Shown: positions 39,559 to 49,484 of the stretch, piece by piece | How positions within the stretch are numbered: position 1 is the first letter of the stretch | How the letters are laid out: each line of letters begins with the position of its first letter | Assembly (NCBI GenBank): GCA_018399015.1 | Contig: CP073761.1 | Location: 2,542,001-2,606,000, forward strand | Length of the DNA stretch: 64,000 nt | Direction: 5' to 3' | DNA from: Cyanobium sp. M30B3 | GTDB taxonomy: Bacteria > Cyanobacteriota > Cyanobacteriia > PCC-6307 > Cyanobiaceae | Translations under genes and position numbers: made by a program | Notes under the pieces: generated by a model | Databases searched by the model: none | What the model saw: only the letters and a program-made list of their open reading frames with translations | What the model was told of the DNA's origin: nothing

Positions 39559-40229
39559 AGTTCAAATCCTCTTGCCCACTCTTATCTCCTTATCGAAAAT
39601 AAAAGCAAACTCAATCTGAATTGCTTATTCCCATCAGCTCCTACTCGCGTAGGCCTGACAGTTTAAGCTCCCTTCTTCTGACAGATAGGGCTCACAAGAG
39701 TGCAAGGATCAAAACTCACCTAACCTCTTCTCAGACATTAGCTGCGCTCCTCTCGCTTGACTTTCCCAGATCTCAGATCCGGTCGCACCGGCAACACATC
39801 TCTGCGCTTGCCGCTGCTTCATTTCTTTTGACGGGACCTCACACCCTCACTGCTCGTTCGTCAAAATCCGTCCTCCACGTTCGCCGTCTCCAGCTCCCGC
39901 GTCCTCAGGCCCTTGACGCAGTGAAAGCGTCAGTTCCTAAACGTTTTGGGTTGTCCAGGTTCAGCTGCTTCCGCCCCCTCACCTTCCGGCTCTGGGCTCT
40001 CGGCAGCTCGTCGCCTCCCGGCGACTCAGAAAACTTACATCACCGGCGGCTTCCGCCTTCCCCGGTTCTGCAAGCTGCGCTCCCCTCTCGGTGACGCGCA
40101 GTTCAAAACCATACCACAGGACAAAGCCCCCTCCAACAGAGCAGGGTTTTAGGCAACGGGGATGCCGCATCGCCAGAGCGTTTCTAGGGTCTGGGCAGGA
40201 GCGCCGCAGCGCGCGGCACACGACCCCGA
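39559..40229 (-). other. rRNA operon leader and promoter region
   Basis: This 670-base stretch upstream of 16S has no credible gene. Its 100 bases next to 16S are A/T-richer than the surroundings, as expected for an rRNA leader and promoter. I could not assign a clear -35/-10 pair. A plus-strand open frame at 39621-40094 has no family-like features and is rejected. Confidence 0.6.
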
Positions 40230-41675
40230 ATGGCACGCCACTTCAGCCAGGAACAGCTTCGGGTCCGCCCCAGCTCCCGTGAAGCGGCCATTGTGGAGGG
40301 CGCCCGCGAGCATTTCGAACGCACCCTCGTCAGGGTGCGTGGCGAGCTGGTGGGCTCGGTCGCAGCCCTGGAACACCCCAACAAGAGCGCAGCTGCCAAC
40401 TACGGCGAGGTGTTCCTGCGCGACAACGTGCCGGTAATGCTCTACCTGCTGGTGCAAGGGCGCTATGAGATCGTGCGCAATTTCCTCAGCACCTGCCTCG
40501 ACCTGCAAAGCAAGACGTATCAGACGCGGGGCGTCTTTCCCACCAGCTTCGTGGAAGAGGACGGCCGGCTCCTGGCCGACTACGGCCAGCGCTCGATCGG
40601 GCGGATCACCTCCGTGGATGCCAGCCTCTGGTGGCCGATTCTCTGCTGGATGTATGTGCGCCGAAGCCAGGACATGACTTTCGGCACCAGCCAACCGGTG
40701 CAGCGCGGCATCCAGCTGCTGCTGGACCTGGTGCTCCATCCCACGTTTGAGGGCACACCGGTGCTGTTTGTGCCGGACTGTGCCTTCATGATTGACCGTC
40801 CGATGGATGTGTGGGGAGCCCCCCTGGAAGTGGAGGTGCTGCTCTATGGCTGCCTACGCAGCTGCTGTCAGTTGATGGAGCTGGCGCAGAAGACTGCCGG
40901 AAGTCGTCTGCTGGAGCAGCGATTGGTGCTGAGTCGCCAATGGCTGCGCGACCTGCGCCGCTTCCTGCTGAAGCATTACTGGGTCACCAGCAAAACCATG
41001 CAGGTGCTGCGACGGCGCCCCACGGAACAGTATGGCGATCAACAGCATGAAAATGAGTTCAACGTGCAGCCCCAGGTGATCCCCCCGTGGCTGCAGGATT
41101 GGCTGGAGAACAGGGGCGGCTATCTGATCGGCAACATGCGGACGGGGCGTCCCGATTTCCGCTTCTACAGCCTGGGTAATTCGTTGGCCTGCCTCTTTGG
41201 GATCCTCGCTCCCCCCCAGGAACGCGCCCTGTTTCGGCTGGTGCTGCACAACCGCCAGCATTTGATGGCCCAGATGCCGATGCGCATCTGCCATCCACCG
41301 ATGGAATTGGAGGAGTGGGCAGATAAAACAGGCTCCGATCCCAAGAACTGGCCGTGGAGCTACCACAACGGCGGCCATTGGCCCAGCTTGCTCTGGTACC
41401 TCACCAGTGCGGTTCTGATCCATGAACAGCGCCATCCCAGAGCCGACGTGCTGTTGATGGGCCAGATGCGGGCCATGCTTGAAGAGTGCTACTGGAGCCA
41501 GCTCAACCAGCTACCCCGCCAGCAGTGGGCTGAATACTTTGACGGACCCACTGGCACCTGGGTTGGCCAACAGGCCAGAACGTATCAGACCTGGACGATC
41601 GTTGGCTTTCTGCTTCTTCACCACTTTCTGCGGGTGGAACCTGGGGATGTGAAGCTGCTCGAACTCGGTGCTTGA
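40230..41675 (+). CDS. Alkaline/neutral invertase, glycoside hydrolase family 100
   Basis: Cytosolic GH100 enzymes hydrolyse sucrose to glucose and fructose without acting on other beta-fructosides; in cyanobacteria they regulate sucrose pools made in salt stress. The 481-residue protein has NYGEVFLRDNVPVMLYLL, RGVFPTSFVEEDG, YGQRSIGRITSVDASLWWPI (catalytic Asp region), EFNVQPQVIPPWLQDW, GYLIGNMRTGRPDFRFY and PKNWPWSYHNGGHWPSLLW. All are family hallmarks. It stands alone next to the rRNA operon, transcribed away from it, and is followed by a terminator shared with petD. Confidence 0.95.
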   Translation: MARHFSQEQLRVRPSSREAAIVEGAREHFERTLVRVRGELVGSVAALEHPNKSAAANYGEVFLRDNVPVMLYLLVQGRYEIVRNFLSTCLDLQSKTYQTRGVFPTSFVEEDGRLLADYGQRSIGRITSVDASLWWPILCWMYVRRSQDMTFGTSQPVQRGIQLLLDLVLHPTFEGTPVLFVPDCAFMIDRPMDVWGAPLEVEVLLYGCLRSCCQLMELAQKTAGSRLLEQRLVLSRQWLRDLRRFLLKHYWVTSKTMQVLRRRPTEQYGDQQHENEFNVQPQVIPPWLQDWLENRGGYLIGNMRTGRPDFRFYSLGNSLACLFGILAPPQERALFRLVLHNRQHLMAQMPMRICHPPMELEEWADKTGSDPKNWPWSYHNGGHWPSLLWYLTSAVLIHEQRHPRADVLLMGQMRAMLEECYWSQLNQLPRQQWAEYFDGPTGTWVGQQARTYQTWTIVGFLLLHHFLRVEPGDVKLLELGA

Positions 41676-41733
41676 TCCATGGGCCAGATCAGCCAGCGCT
41701 GTGGAGCAGGATTCTCGCTAGCCACGATCGGCA

Positions 41734-41761
41734 CAAAAAAACCGCGACCGAGGTCGCGGTT
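41734..41761 (-). terminator. Terminator of petD
   Basis: AACCGCGACC (41740-41749) pairs with GGTCGCGGTT (41752-41761) with a two-base loop. On the minus strand it is followed by seven T. It lies 50 bases after the petD stop and may act in both directions. Confidence 0.85.
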
Positions 41762-41810
41762 GGGGTGAGTAAAAAAAGTCAGAAGCGAAGCCAGTAGACG
41801 CTTCAGCCGT

Positions 41811-42293
41811 TCAAAACAGGCCGAGAGTGAGCGACTTATCAATCGGCAGGGCTGCACCGATCCCCAGGTAGATGGTGAAGAAAGTACCGAACAGGAACAC
41901 AGTCATCGCCACTGGACGACGGAAAGGGTTCTGGAACTTATTAAAGCTCTCAATGAATGGTACAAGCATCAGCCCCAGAGGAATCATCGTCTGCAGAGCA
42001 ATACCCAGCAGCTTGTTGGGTACGACCCGCAGAATCTGAAACACGGGGTAGAGGTACCACTCCGGAAGAATTTCCAGAGGAGTGGCGAAAGGATCGGCCT
42101 TGTCGCCGAGCATGGCCGGATCAAGTACAGCCAGGCCAACAATGCAACCGATGGTGCCAAGAATCACCACAGGGAACATGTAAAGCAGGTCGTTCGGCCA
42201 GGCCGGCTCCCCGTAATAGTTATGACCCATGCCCTTGGCAAGCTTGGCCCTCAGGGCGGGGTCGGTGAGATCAGGCTTCTTGAGGATGTGCAT
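41811..42293 (-). CDS. petD: Cytochrome b6f complex subunit IV
   Basis: Subunit IV joins cytochrome b6 to form the quinol-oxidising core of the b6f complex in the thylakoid membrane. The 160-residue protein has [20 protein letters not shown], the ef-loop [13 protein letters not shown] (PEWY motif of the Qo site), and three transmembrane helices. It lies 124 bp after petB on the same strand, a standard petBD operon, and ends at a hairpin terminator. Confidence 0.98.
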   Translation of the reverse strand: MHILKKPDLTDPALRAKLAKGMGHNYYGEPAWPNDLLYMFPVVILGTIGCIVGLAVLDPAMLGDKADPFATPLEILPEWYLYPVFQILRVVPNKLLGIALQTMIPLGLMLVPFIESFNKFQNPFRRPVAMTVFLFGTFFTIYLGIGAALPIDKSLTLGLF

Positions 42294-42417
42294 GACAGGG
42301 GGCCCAGTAAGGGAAACCTAGAGCGAAACGAGGCGAAGCGGGTGATGTGGAACCGGATTGAAGCGTATGGCCTGCCAGCTCTGGGCCGAACAGGCAGCCC
42401 AGAGCTGAACAGGGAGA

Positions 42418-43101
42418 TCAGAGGGGACCGGAGATGCCCTGCTTCCGGATCATGAGGAAGTGCATGAGCATGAACACCGCCAGCAGCCAGGGCATCACAA
42501 AGGTGTGGAGGCTGTAAAAGCGGGTGAGGGTGGCCTGGCCCACGCTTTCGCCACCGCGGAGCAGTTCAACCATGAAGTCGCCCACCACGGGTACGGCAGC
42601 AGGCACACCGCTCACGATTTTCACGGCCCAGTAGCCAACCTGATCCCAGGGCAGGGAATAGCCGGTGACGCCGAAGCTCACAGTGATCACGGCCATGGTT
42701 ACGCCGGTGACCCAGGTGAGTTCACGGGGACGCTTGAAGCCGCCGGTGAGGTACACGCGGAACACGTGCAGGATCAGCATCAGCACCATCATGGAAGCGC
42801 TCCAGCGGTGCACGGAGCGGATCAGCCAGCCGAAGCTGACGTCAGTCATGAGGTACTGCACCGAGGCGTAGGCCTCGGCCACGGTGGGCTTGTAATAAAA
42901 CGTCATCGCGAAGCCCGTCGCGAACTGGATCAGGAAGCACACAAGGGTGATGCCGCCCAGACAGTAAAAAATGTTGACGTGGGGCGGGACGTACTTCGCC
43001 GAGATGTCGTCGGCGATGGCCTGGATCTCAAGGCGCTCCTCGAACCAGTTGTAAACAGGGTTGGAGGCGCCCCCGGTGTTTCCAGCAGGAGTGTTCGCCA
43101 T
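42418..43101 (-). CDS. petB: Cytochrome b6
   Basis: Cytochrome b6 carries the two b hemes plus heme ci of the b6f complex. The 227-residue protein has four helices and the heme ligands in [12 protein letters not shown] and [10 protein letters not shown], with the second pair in [12 protein letters not shown] and [10 protein letters not shown]. The Cys for heme ci lies in [11 protein letters not shown]. The N-terminus ([15 protein letters not shown] before [12 protein letters not shown]) is nine or so residues longer than the usual short form. Divergent from a C-terminal protease gene 50 bp away. Confidence 0.98.
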   Translation of the reverse strand: MANTPAGNTGGASNPVYNWFEERLEIQAIADDISAKYVPPHVNIFYCLGGITLVCFLIQFATGFAMTFYYKPTVAEAYASVQYLMTDVSFGWLIRSVHRWSASMMVLMLILHVFRVYLTGGFKRPRELTWVTGVTMAVITVSFGVTGYSLPWDQVGYWAVKIVSGVPAAVPVVGDFMVELLRGGESVGQATLTRFYSLHTFVMPWLLAVFMLMHFLMIRKQGISGPL

Positions 43102-43151
43102 GCAGCTGGGTGGATTGGTTGCGAGAGTCTACGCAATACCTTGAAGCTCCC

Positions 43152-44447
43152 GTGAGCGCACCGCGGCCCCAGCCCCCCTTCCCTGCCCAGCTGCTGCAAC
43201 GCGCTGGGGCCCTGCTGCTGGCCCTCGGGCTCGGCCTGGCCGTGCTGGCCCCTCCCTTCGCCCTCAGCAGCGGCCCCGCGCCCTCCGCCCTGGCCCTCAG
43301 TGATGCCCAGCAGCTGGTGGTGGAGGCCTGGCGCCTGGTGAACCAGAGCTATCTGGATCCCGCCCGCTTTGAGCAGGTGCACTGGCGGCGCCTGCGCCAG
43401 AAGGCCCTGGAGCGGCCGATCCACAGCTCCAGCGATGCCTACGACGCCATCGAAACCATGCTCAGCCCCCTGGGGGATCCCTACACGCGCCTGCTGCGCC
43501 CCGAGGAATACGGGGCCCTGCGCTCCAGCACCCAGGGCACTGTGAGCGGAGTGGGCCTGCAACTCGGCCTGCGGGGCAGCGACCAGCAGGTGGTGGTGAT
43601 CGCCCCCCTGGATGGCTCGCCCGCCGCCGAGGCCCGGATCCGGAGCGGCTCCCCTGTGCTGCTGGTGAACGGCCAACCCACCAGCCAGCTGGGCCTCGAC
43701 CAGACCGCCGCGGCCCTGAGGGGTCCCAGCGGCAGCACGGTGCTGGTGCAGATCCTGGAGGCCGACGGCACCACCCGGGAGCTGGAACTGGAACGCCGGC
43801 AGGTGGACCTCAGGCCGGTGCGCAGCAAACGCCTGCGGGTGGAGGGCCACACCCTCGGCTATCTGCGCATCACCCAGTTCGCCGAGGCCGTGCCCCAGCA
43901 GGTGAAGGAGGCCCTGCAGGACCTGCAGGGGCAGGGCATCGAGGGGCTGGTGCTGGACCTGCGCAACAACTCCGGTGGGCTGGTGAGCGCCGGGCTGGGC
44001 GTGGCCGATGCCCTGCTCGATGCCCGTCCGATCGTGGAGACCGAAGCCCGCGATGGCCTCAGCTCGCCGCAGCAGGCCGGCCCAGGCCAGCTCTTCGATG
44101 GCCCGATGCTCACCCTGGTGAATGGCGGCACAGCCAGCGCCAGTGAAATCCTGGCCGGAGCCCTGCAGGACAACGGTCGCAGTGAACTGGCCGGCAGCCG
44201 CACCTACGGCAAGGGCTTGATTCAGACCCTGCTCTCCCTGAGCGACAGCAGCGGGCTCGCCGTGACCGTGGCCCGCTACCTCACCCCCAGCGGCCGGGAC
44301 ATTCAGAATCAGGGGATCGATCCCGACCATCCCCTGGCAACGCCGGAACCACTCAATCCAGGAGGTGAGAGCGACGACTGGCTCGACCAGGCCGCACGAC
44401 TGCTGGCTGCCAGCCTGCCGCGGCCTGAAGCAGCTCCTGAGGCCTGA
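43152..44447 (+). CDS. ctp: C-terminal processing peptidase (S41 family)
   Basis: A tail-specific serine protease; in cyanobacteria CtpA trims the D1 C-terminus and paralogs process other thylakoid or lumen proteins. From GTG 43152 the 431-residue protein has a signal peptide (ALLLALGLGLAVLAPPFAL), a PDZ domain (GVGLQLG to VLVQIL, about 130-215), LVLDLRNNSGGLVSAGLGVAD, and the active site TASASEILAGALQDN followed by GKGLIQTLL (Ser/Lys dyad). Which paralog it is cannot be told from the sequence alone. The HD gene begins four bases after its stop. Confidence 0.93.
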   Translation: MSAPRPQPPFPAQLLQRAGALLLALGLGLAVLAPPFALSSGPAPSALALSDAQQLVVEAWRLVNQSYLDPARFEQVHWRRLRQKALERPIHSSSDAYDAIETMLSPLGDPYTRLLRPEEYGALRSSTQGTVSGVGLQLGLRGSDQQVVVIAPLDGSPAAEARIRSGSPVLLVNGQPTSQLGLDQTAAALRGPSGSTVLVQILEADGTTRELELERRQVDLRPVRSKRLRVEGHTLGYLRITQFAEAVPQQVKEALQDLQGQGIEGLVLDLRNNSGGLVSAGLGVADALLDARPIVETEARDGLSSPQQAGPGQLFDGPMLTLVNGGTASASEILAGALQDNGRSELAGSRTYGKGLIQTLLSLSDSSGLAVTVARYLTPSGRDIQNQGIDPDHPLATPEPLNPGGESDDWLDQAARLLAASLPRPEAAPEA

Positions 44448-44451
44448 GCGC

Positions 44452-45693
44452 GTGGGGGAACGGACTTATCACGATCCCCTGCATGGGGCAATCCGGCTGG
44501 AGAGATCCGAGCCCGCGGACGCCCTGGCCATCGCCCTGATCGACACCGAGCCCTTCCAGCGGCTGCGGCGGATCCGCCAGCTGGGGCCTGCCTTTCTCAC
44601 CTTCCACGGAGCCGAATCGAGCCGTTTCACCCACTCCCTGGGCGTCCTGGAGCTGGCGCGCAAGGCCCTGGGGCAACTGGAGCGGCACCATCCGGAGCTG
44701 GCCGCCCACCGGGGGGTGCTGTACGCCGCAGCCCTGCTGCATGACCTTGGCCATGCCCCCCTGAGCCACACAGGCGAGGAGATGTTCGGCCTGAAACATG
44801 AGGTGTGGTCGGCGCGGCTGATCCAGGAGCACCCCGCCCTGCGGGAGACCCTGGAGGCCTATGAGCCAGGCTGCGCCGAAACCGTGGCCGGCCTGCTCAC
44901 GGGCCAGGCCAGCGAAGCCCCGGCCATCCAGGCCCTGGTGAGCAGCCAGCTGGACTGCGACCGGCTCGACTACCTGCTGCGCGACAGCTACAGCACGGGC
45001 ACCACCTACGGACGCCTCGACCTGGAGCGGATCCTGGCTGCCCTCACCCTGGCGCCGGATGGGGGGCTGGCCATCCACCCCAAGGGGCTGATGGCCGTGG
45101 AGCACTATCTGGTGGTGCGCAACCTGATGTACCGCACCGTGTACAACCACCGGCTCAACGTGGTGTGCAACTGGCTGCTGCAGCAGGCCATCGCCCAGGC
45201 CAGGGCCCTCGGCCCCGGCCAGGTGTGGGCCGATGGCGTGATGGCGCGCTGGCTCTGGCAGCCCGCAGAGCTGGACCTGCCCACCTACCTGGCCAACGAC
45301 GACATCCGCACCGGCTACCACCTGCAGCGCTGGCGGGAGAGCGGCCCACCGGAGCTGGCCGATCCCTGCGGGCGCCTGCTGGAACGGCGGCTGCTCAAGG
45401 CCACGGCCGTGAGCCATCTCACCCCGGGCAGGCGTCTGGAACTGCTGGCCGAAGCACGCCGGCTGGCTGAAGCCCAGGGGTTCTGCGCCGAGGTGAGCTG
45501 TGGTCTGCAGCAGCGGCAGAGCCGGGGCTACCACGCCTACAAGGGCGGTCTGCGCCTGTGGGACGGTGCACGGCTGGAAGCCCTGGAGCAGCGTTCAGCG
45601 CTGGTGCAGAGCCTGGCCGCGCCGGTGGAGTGGGCCTGGTTGATCCATCCGGCCGAGGTGGCCCCTAAGTTGCGCCAGTTGATCAGCGACTGA
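44452..45693 (+). CDS. HD-domain phosphohydrolase
   Basis: The 413-residue protein starts GERTYHDPLHGAIRL (GTG 44452). It carries an HD domain: LRRIRQLGPAFLTFHGAESSRFTHSLGV, then LHDLGHAPLSHTGE with the metal-binding HD pair, and SQLDCDRLDYLLRDS. This is the pattern of SAMHD1/dGTPase-like (YdhJ-type) HD hydrolases. Substrate is unknown; relatives act on dNTPs or nucleotides. minC starts inside its stop codon (TGATG), so expression is coupled; the same neighbour is common in picocyanobacteria. Confidence 0.88.
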   Translation: MGERTYHDPLHGAIRLERSEPADALAIALIDTEPFQRLRRIRQLGPAFLTFHGAESSRFTHSLGVLELARKALGQLERHHPELAAHRGVLYAAALLHDLGHAPLSHTGEEMFGLKHEVWSARLIQEHPALRETLEAYEPGCAETVAGLLTGQASEAPAIQALVSSQLDCDRLDYLLRDSYSTGTTYGRLDLERILAALTLAPDGGLAIHPKGLMAVEHYLVVRNLMYRTVYNHRLNVVCNWLLQQAIAQARALGPGQVWADGVMARWLWQPAELDLPTYLANDDIRTGYHLQRWRESGPPELADPCGRLLERRLLKATAVSHLTPGRRLELLAEARRLAEAQGFCAEVSCGLQQRQSRGYHAYKGGLRLWDGARLEALEQRSALVQSLAAPVEWAWLIHPAEVAPKLRQLISD

Positions 45694-46412
45694 TGCCGCC
45701 GGCAGCCATGGATGCAGTGCTGTACAGGGCCAGCTGGGACGGGGCTCCAGGCTGGCTGGTGCTGCCGGAGCCGCCGGGGGACACGCCGGCCGGCCTCCTG
45801 GTGGAGCGCAGCCTGAAGCAGGCGCAGCTGCTCTCGCCGGGGGACCTGCCGAAGGCCCTCGGCCTGGCCAGCGGCAGCTGGCGACTCGACGTGCGCGAGC
45901 TGCGCGCCGTGGCCGATCGGATGGCCTGCCTGGGCGTGAATCTGGCCGGGCTCTGCGCCACCGACCCGCTGACGCGGGCGGCGGCCGCCGCCCTTGGCCT
46001 CCCCACGAGCGCTCCCCTGCCCGGGGATGCAGCCGGGGCGCCGTCAGGCCCGCCGGCCCCACCTAGCCGTGAGCTCACCGTGCACCAGGGAACCCTGCGG
46101 GCCGGAGATCACCTGGAGGTTGCGGGTTCGCTGCTGGTGCTGGGCGATGTGAATCCAGGAGCCCGGGTGAGTGCCGGGGGCGATGTGCGGGTGTGGGGAA
46201 GGCTGCGCGGGGCGGCCCATGCCGGCAGCCAGGGGGATCGCACGGCCAGGATCGTGGCACTGCAACTGCGACCCCTGCAGCTGCGGATCGCCGATGCCGT
46301 GGCCCGTGGCCCGGAGGATCTGCCGCCGCCCGGCCTGGCGGAGCAGGCCAGCCTGGAGAACGGCACGATCCGGCTCACGCCGGCAGATCCTCTCTTGCCG
46401 GTCAACGGTTGA
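45693..46412 (+). CDS. minC: Septum-site determining protein MinC
   Basis: MinC blocks FtsZ assembly away from mid-cell, directed by MinD. The C-terminal domain (about 125-225) has the beta-helix pattern TVHQGTLRAGDHLEVAGSLL, VLGDVNPGARVSAGGDVRVWGRLRG, AHAGSQGD, ALQLRPLQLRIAD. The N-terminal FtsZ-binding part is present but weakly conserved. Its 3' end overlaps a chromate-transporter gene on the other strand by 11 bp, and minD is 2.2 kb further on. Confidence 0.93.
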   Translation: MPPAAMDAVLYRASWDGAPGWLVLPEPPGDTPAGLLVERSLKQAQLLSPGDLPKALGLASGSWRLDVRELRAVADRMACLGVNLAGLCATDPLTRAAAAALGLPTSAPLPGDAAGAPSGPPAPPSRELTVHQGTLRAGDHLEVAGSLLVLGDVNPGARVSAGGDVRVWGRLRGAAHAGSQGDRTARIVALQLRPLQLRIADAVARGPEDLPPPGLAEQASLENGTIRLTPADPLLPVNG

Positions 46413-47001
46413 TCAGACCGAAGGCCCCCAGCCCTCCAGCCACCGCCATGAACCAGAGGGGGGAGATCCGGGTGCGCAGCATCAGCAGACACACCAGGCA
46501 GGACACCAGCACGCCGGCGGCATCGGTGTCGGCGCTGCGCAGGATTTTCAGGCCCACAGCAAACAGGATGCCGAGGGTGATCGGGCCCATGGCCCGCTCA
46601 AACGCCACGCGCAGGGGCGACTGGGCCAGCCGTTGCCAGCTCAGGCAGGCCAGCACCATCACCAGGGTGGAGGGCAGGAGAATGGCCAGCTCCGCCGCGA
46701 AGGCACTCAACAGGGCCCAGCCCGGACCTTCGCGCCAGGCAGCCCCCAGACCGAGCAGACCCACAATCATCGAACTGGGACCCGGTGCCGCCTCTGCCAG
46801 GGCGTAGAGGTCGGCGAACTGGCGGGCGCTGAGCCAGCAGTACTGGTCCACCGCCAGGTGGTGGTACTCCGCCAGCAGGGTGTTGCCGCCACCCAGGGAA
46901 AACAGGGAGAGGGACAGGAACTGCCCCATCACCTGCAGCAGCCGGGAGAGATCGGAGATCGACGCCGGCGCGCAGGCCGCAGCGATGGAGAGCAGCGGCA
47001 T
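46402..47001 (-). CDS. Chromate transporter family protein, half 2
   Basis: A 199-residue membrane protein of the ChrA superfamily (short-chain half), with FLSLSLFSLGGGNTLLAEYH, LYALAEAAPGPSSMIVGLLG and hydrophobic helices. ChrA proteins act in pairs of oppositely oriented halves and export chromate; some may have other anion roles. The start ATG overlaps the other half's stop by one base (TGATG), so both are made together. The pair lies between minC and minD on the opposite strand. Confidence 0.88.
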   Translation of the reverse strand: MPLLSIAAACAPASISDLSRLLQVMGQFLSLSLFSLGGGNTLLAEYHHLAVDQYCWLSARQFADLYALAEAAPGPSSMIVGLLGLGAAWREGPGWALLSAFAAELAILLPSTLVMVLACLSWQRLAQSPLRVAFERAMGPITLGILFAVGLKILRSADTDAAGVLVSCLVCLLMLRTRISPLWFMAVAGGLGAFGLINR

Positions 47002-47597
47002 CAGGGTGCTCTCCTGGCCTGGCGGGGCCAGTACCAGGCCATGGCCAGGGGGCCAGTGATCAGCACCACCGGCACCAGCCTGGCGTGAAACACGCTGAGC
47101 GCCAGCAGCACGGCCCCCGCCAGGGCCAGCGCCACCGGATCCTTCCAGTACTGATCAAGAATCTTGAATCCCATCGACAGGGCCATGCCGGCGGCGGCCG
47201 CCACCACACCGGCCAGCACCCGGTCGACGGCGGGCAGCTCATGCACCTGGAAATAGACCACCCCCAGGGCCATCAGCAGGCTGAAGGGCACCAGCAGCAT
47301 GCCGGCCATCGCCGCCAGGGCCCCCGGCAGCCCCCGGAATTCAGCACCGATGTACACGGCCATGTTGATCTGATTCGGCCCCGGAAACAGCCGCGCCACC
47401 GTGAGCCCGGTGAGGAACTGTTCGTTCGTCATCCAGCGGCGCTGCTCCACCACAATCCGCTGACTCCAGGCGGACAGACCTCCGCCGAAAGCGGAGAGAG
47501 CCACCTGGAGCATGCCGCTGAACAGGGCGGCCAGACCCGGCCGGGGGGCAAGACCCTCCGCCCCCGGAGCGGAGCTGGGCTGGGGTTGGTCAGTCAT
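47001..47597 (-). CDS. Chromate transporter family protein, half 1
   Basis: A 198-residue membrane protein with MLQVALSAFGGGLSAWSQRI, EQFLTGLTVARLFPGPNQI and YIGAEFRGLPGALAAMAGML, the ChrA half-domain pattern (FGG and PGP motifs). Starts eight bases inside the end of the phospholipase D-like gene, forming one operon of three minus-strand genes with the other half. Confidence 0.88.
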   Translation of the reverse strand: MTDQPQPSSAPGAEGLAPRPGLAALFSGMLQVALSAFGGGLSAWSQRIVVEQRRWMTNEQFLTGLTVARLFPGPNQINMAVYIGAEFRGLPGALAAMAGMLLVPFSLLMALGVVYFQVHELPAVDRVLAGVVAAAAGMALSMGFKILDQYWKDPVALALAGAVLLALSVFHARLVPVVLITGPLAMAWYWPRQARRAP

Positions 47598-48579
47598 GCA
47601 CGAAGTGAGGGTCCGCCGGCAGCTCGCCGTCCTCGTGCAGGCTGGGATCCAGCGGATCAGGGGCGTGGTACGGGCTCGCCTGATCCCAGTCGGATGCGAA
47701 GGTCTGGCGCAGGCGCTCCACCACGTCCGGCGCGTCGGACTCAATACCCAGCTCCCGCCGCACATCGAAGGCGCTGCGGTCGATGTTCATCGAGCCCGTC
47801 TGGGCGTAGTGATCATCAACCAGCACCAGCTTGGCGTGGAGCTTGAGATGCTTCTGGCGCCGCACTTTAACCCCAAATCTCTCCATGATTCGCAGGGAAG
47901 AGAAGGTGTCATAGATATCCCAATCGGAGATTCCATGCTTGCCACCACACAGGAAATGCACCTTCACGCCGCGCTCGCGGGCGGCAATGATGCGCTCCAG
48001 AATCACCGCATCGACAAACTTGGGATGCTGAATCCAGAGGCTATGCCTCGCCATATCGATGATCCGAGCCAGCTGTCCGCGGCTGTGCTGATTGCTCCAC
48101 ACCAGGCCCACCTCGAGATTGGGCTTGAACGGCTGACGAGTCCAATCGGCTTCGAACCCGGCGATCACCTCAGCCACCACGGCCGGTGCATGACTGAGCA
48201 CGCCGTAATCCCGGGTGAGGGTGAAGTATTTGTCAGAGAGATTGAAAGTGGAGATCAGGGCCGCTTCCCGATCGAACACCATCGACTTCTCATGGGTGAC
48301 CGGAAAGGCATCGCTGGTCCAGCTCACAGAGACGCCAGCCGCCTCCAACTGGCCGAAGGCGGCGTCATTCCAGCGATCGCCGCCTGAGGTGTGGGGATTG
48401 AGCATGGCCCGCACCGCAACGCCCCGGCCGTGGGCCTCCAGGAGGGCGGCGAGAACGGCGGGACTCTCCAGCTTGAACTGCTTGAGCAGGAGCTGCTGGC
48501 GGGTGGAGGCGATCAGATCGACAACGGCCTGCCCCCCGTCGTCGGGCATCACCAGCAGGCGTTGGTGGGTGTGGCGCAA
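47590..48579 (-). CDS. Phospholipase D-like protein (two HKD motifs)
   Basis: A 329-residue protein with two PLD domains. The first site is THEKSMVFDREAALISTFNL (HxK, D variant); the second is KLHAKLVLVDDHYAQTGSMN, a complete HKD motif. No signal peptide or membrane helix is seen. PLD enzymes hydrolyse phosphodiesters in lipids or nucleic acids; substrate is unknown. It heads the three-gene insertion between minC and minD and is translationally coupled to the chromate-transporter halves. Confidence 0.88.
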   Translation of the reverse strand: MRHTHQRLLVMPDDGGQAVVDLIASTRQQLLLKQFKLESPAVLAALLEAHGRGVAVRAMLNPHTSGGDRWNDAAFGQLEAAGVSVSWTSDAFPVTHEKSMVFDREAALISTFNLSDKYFTLTRDYGVLSHAPAVVAEVIAGFEADWTRQPFKPNLEVGLVWSNQHSRGQLARIIDMARHSLWIQHPKFVDAVILERIIAARERGVKVHFLCGGKHGISDWDIYDTFSSLRIMERFGVKVRRQKHLKLHAKLVLVDDHYAQTGSMNIDRSAFDVRRELGIESDAPDVVERLRQTFASDWDQASPYHAPDPLDPSLHEDGELPADPHFVHD

Positions 48580-48661
48580 GGCGGGTCAGCGGCCAGGGCG
48601 GCACGCTACCTGAATTTCAGTGGCGGCTTGGCTTTAACCTGCTCTCACCCCAGGCCAAGCC

Positions 48662-49480
48662 GTGACAGCCGCGTCCACTCGCTTCATCCTGATCTGCTCG
48701 GGCAAGGGAGGTGTGGGAAAAACCACCCTCACCGCCAACCTGGGCATCGCCCTGGCCAGGCAGGGTGCCCGCACGGCAGTGCTCGATGCCGACTTCGGCC
48801 TGCGCAACCTCGACCTGCTGCTGGGGCTCGAAAACCGCATCGTGTTCACCGCCCAGGAAGTGCTCGCCGGCAGCTGCCGCCTTGAGCAGGCCCTGGTGAA
48901 ACACAAACAGGAACCGAACCTGGCCCTGCTGCCTGCGGGCAATCCCCGCATGCTCGAGTGGCTGACTCCGGAGGACATGCACAAGGTTGCCCAGATGGTT
49001 GGCGAGCACTTCGATTACGTACTGATCGACGCCCCTGCTGGCATCGAGGGGGGATTTCGCAATGCCATGGCGGCGGCCAGTGAAGCGATCGTGGTCACCA
49101 CACCCGAAGTGTCCGCCGTTCGCGACGCCGACCGCGTGATCGGCCTGCTCAACAGTGAGGGCGTGAAGCCGATTCAGCTGGTTCTCAACCGGGTTCGCCC
49201 GCGGATGATGGCCAACCAGGAGATGCTGGCCGTGGACGACGTCACCGACATCCTGGCCCTGCCCCTGCTGGGCCTGGTGCTGGAGGACGAGCAGGTGATC
49301 GTGAGCACCAACCGCGGCGAGCCCCTCACCCTGAATGGCACCAATTCGCCTGCCTCCCGTGCCTACGCCAACGTGGCTCGGCGCCTGCTCGGCGAGGACG
49401 TGCCCCTGATTGACCCCAGCAAGGAGCGTCGCGGACTGAGGGCCAAGATCGGCCGCCTGATGAACACCAAGATCTTCTGA
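48662..49480 (+). CDS. minD: Septum-site determining ATPase MinD
   Basis: The membrane-cycling ATPase that recruits MinC and is released by MinE. The 272-residue protein has the deviant Walker [34 protein letters not shown] (switch I), [16 protein letters not shown] (switch II), and a C-terminal amphipathic helix ([16 protein letters not shown]). The start is GTG 48662. minE follows four bases after the stop. Confidence 0.98.
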   Translation: MTAASTRFILICSGKGGVGKTTLTANLGIALARQGARTAVLDADFGLRNLDLLLGLENRIVFTAQEVLAGSCRLEQALVKHKQEPNLALLPAGNPRMLEWLTPEDMHKVAQMVGEHFDYVLIDAPAGIEGGFRNAMAAASEAIVVTTPEVSAVRDADRVIGLLNSEGVKPIQLVLNRVRPRMMANQEMLAVDDVTDILALPLLGLVLEDEQVIVSTNRGEPLTLNGTNSPASRAYANVARRLLGEDVPLIDPSKERRGLRAKIGRLMNTKIF

Positions 49481-49484
49481 GCCG

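Noticed and set aside
39621-40094. A 157-codon frame upstream of 16S
   Set aside because: It lies in the rRNA leader, is Ser/Leu/Arg-rich without motifs and has no ribosome site.
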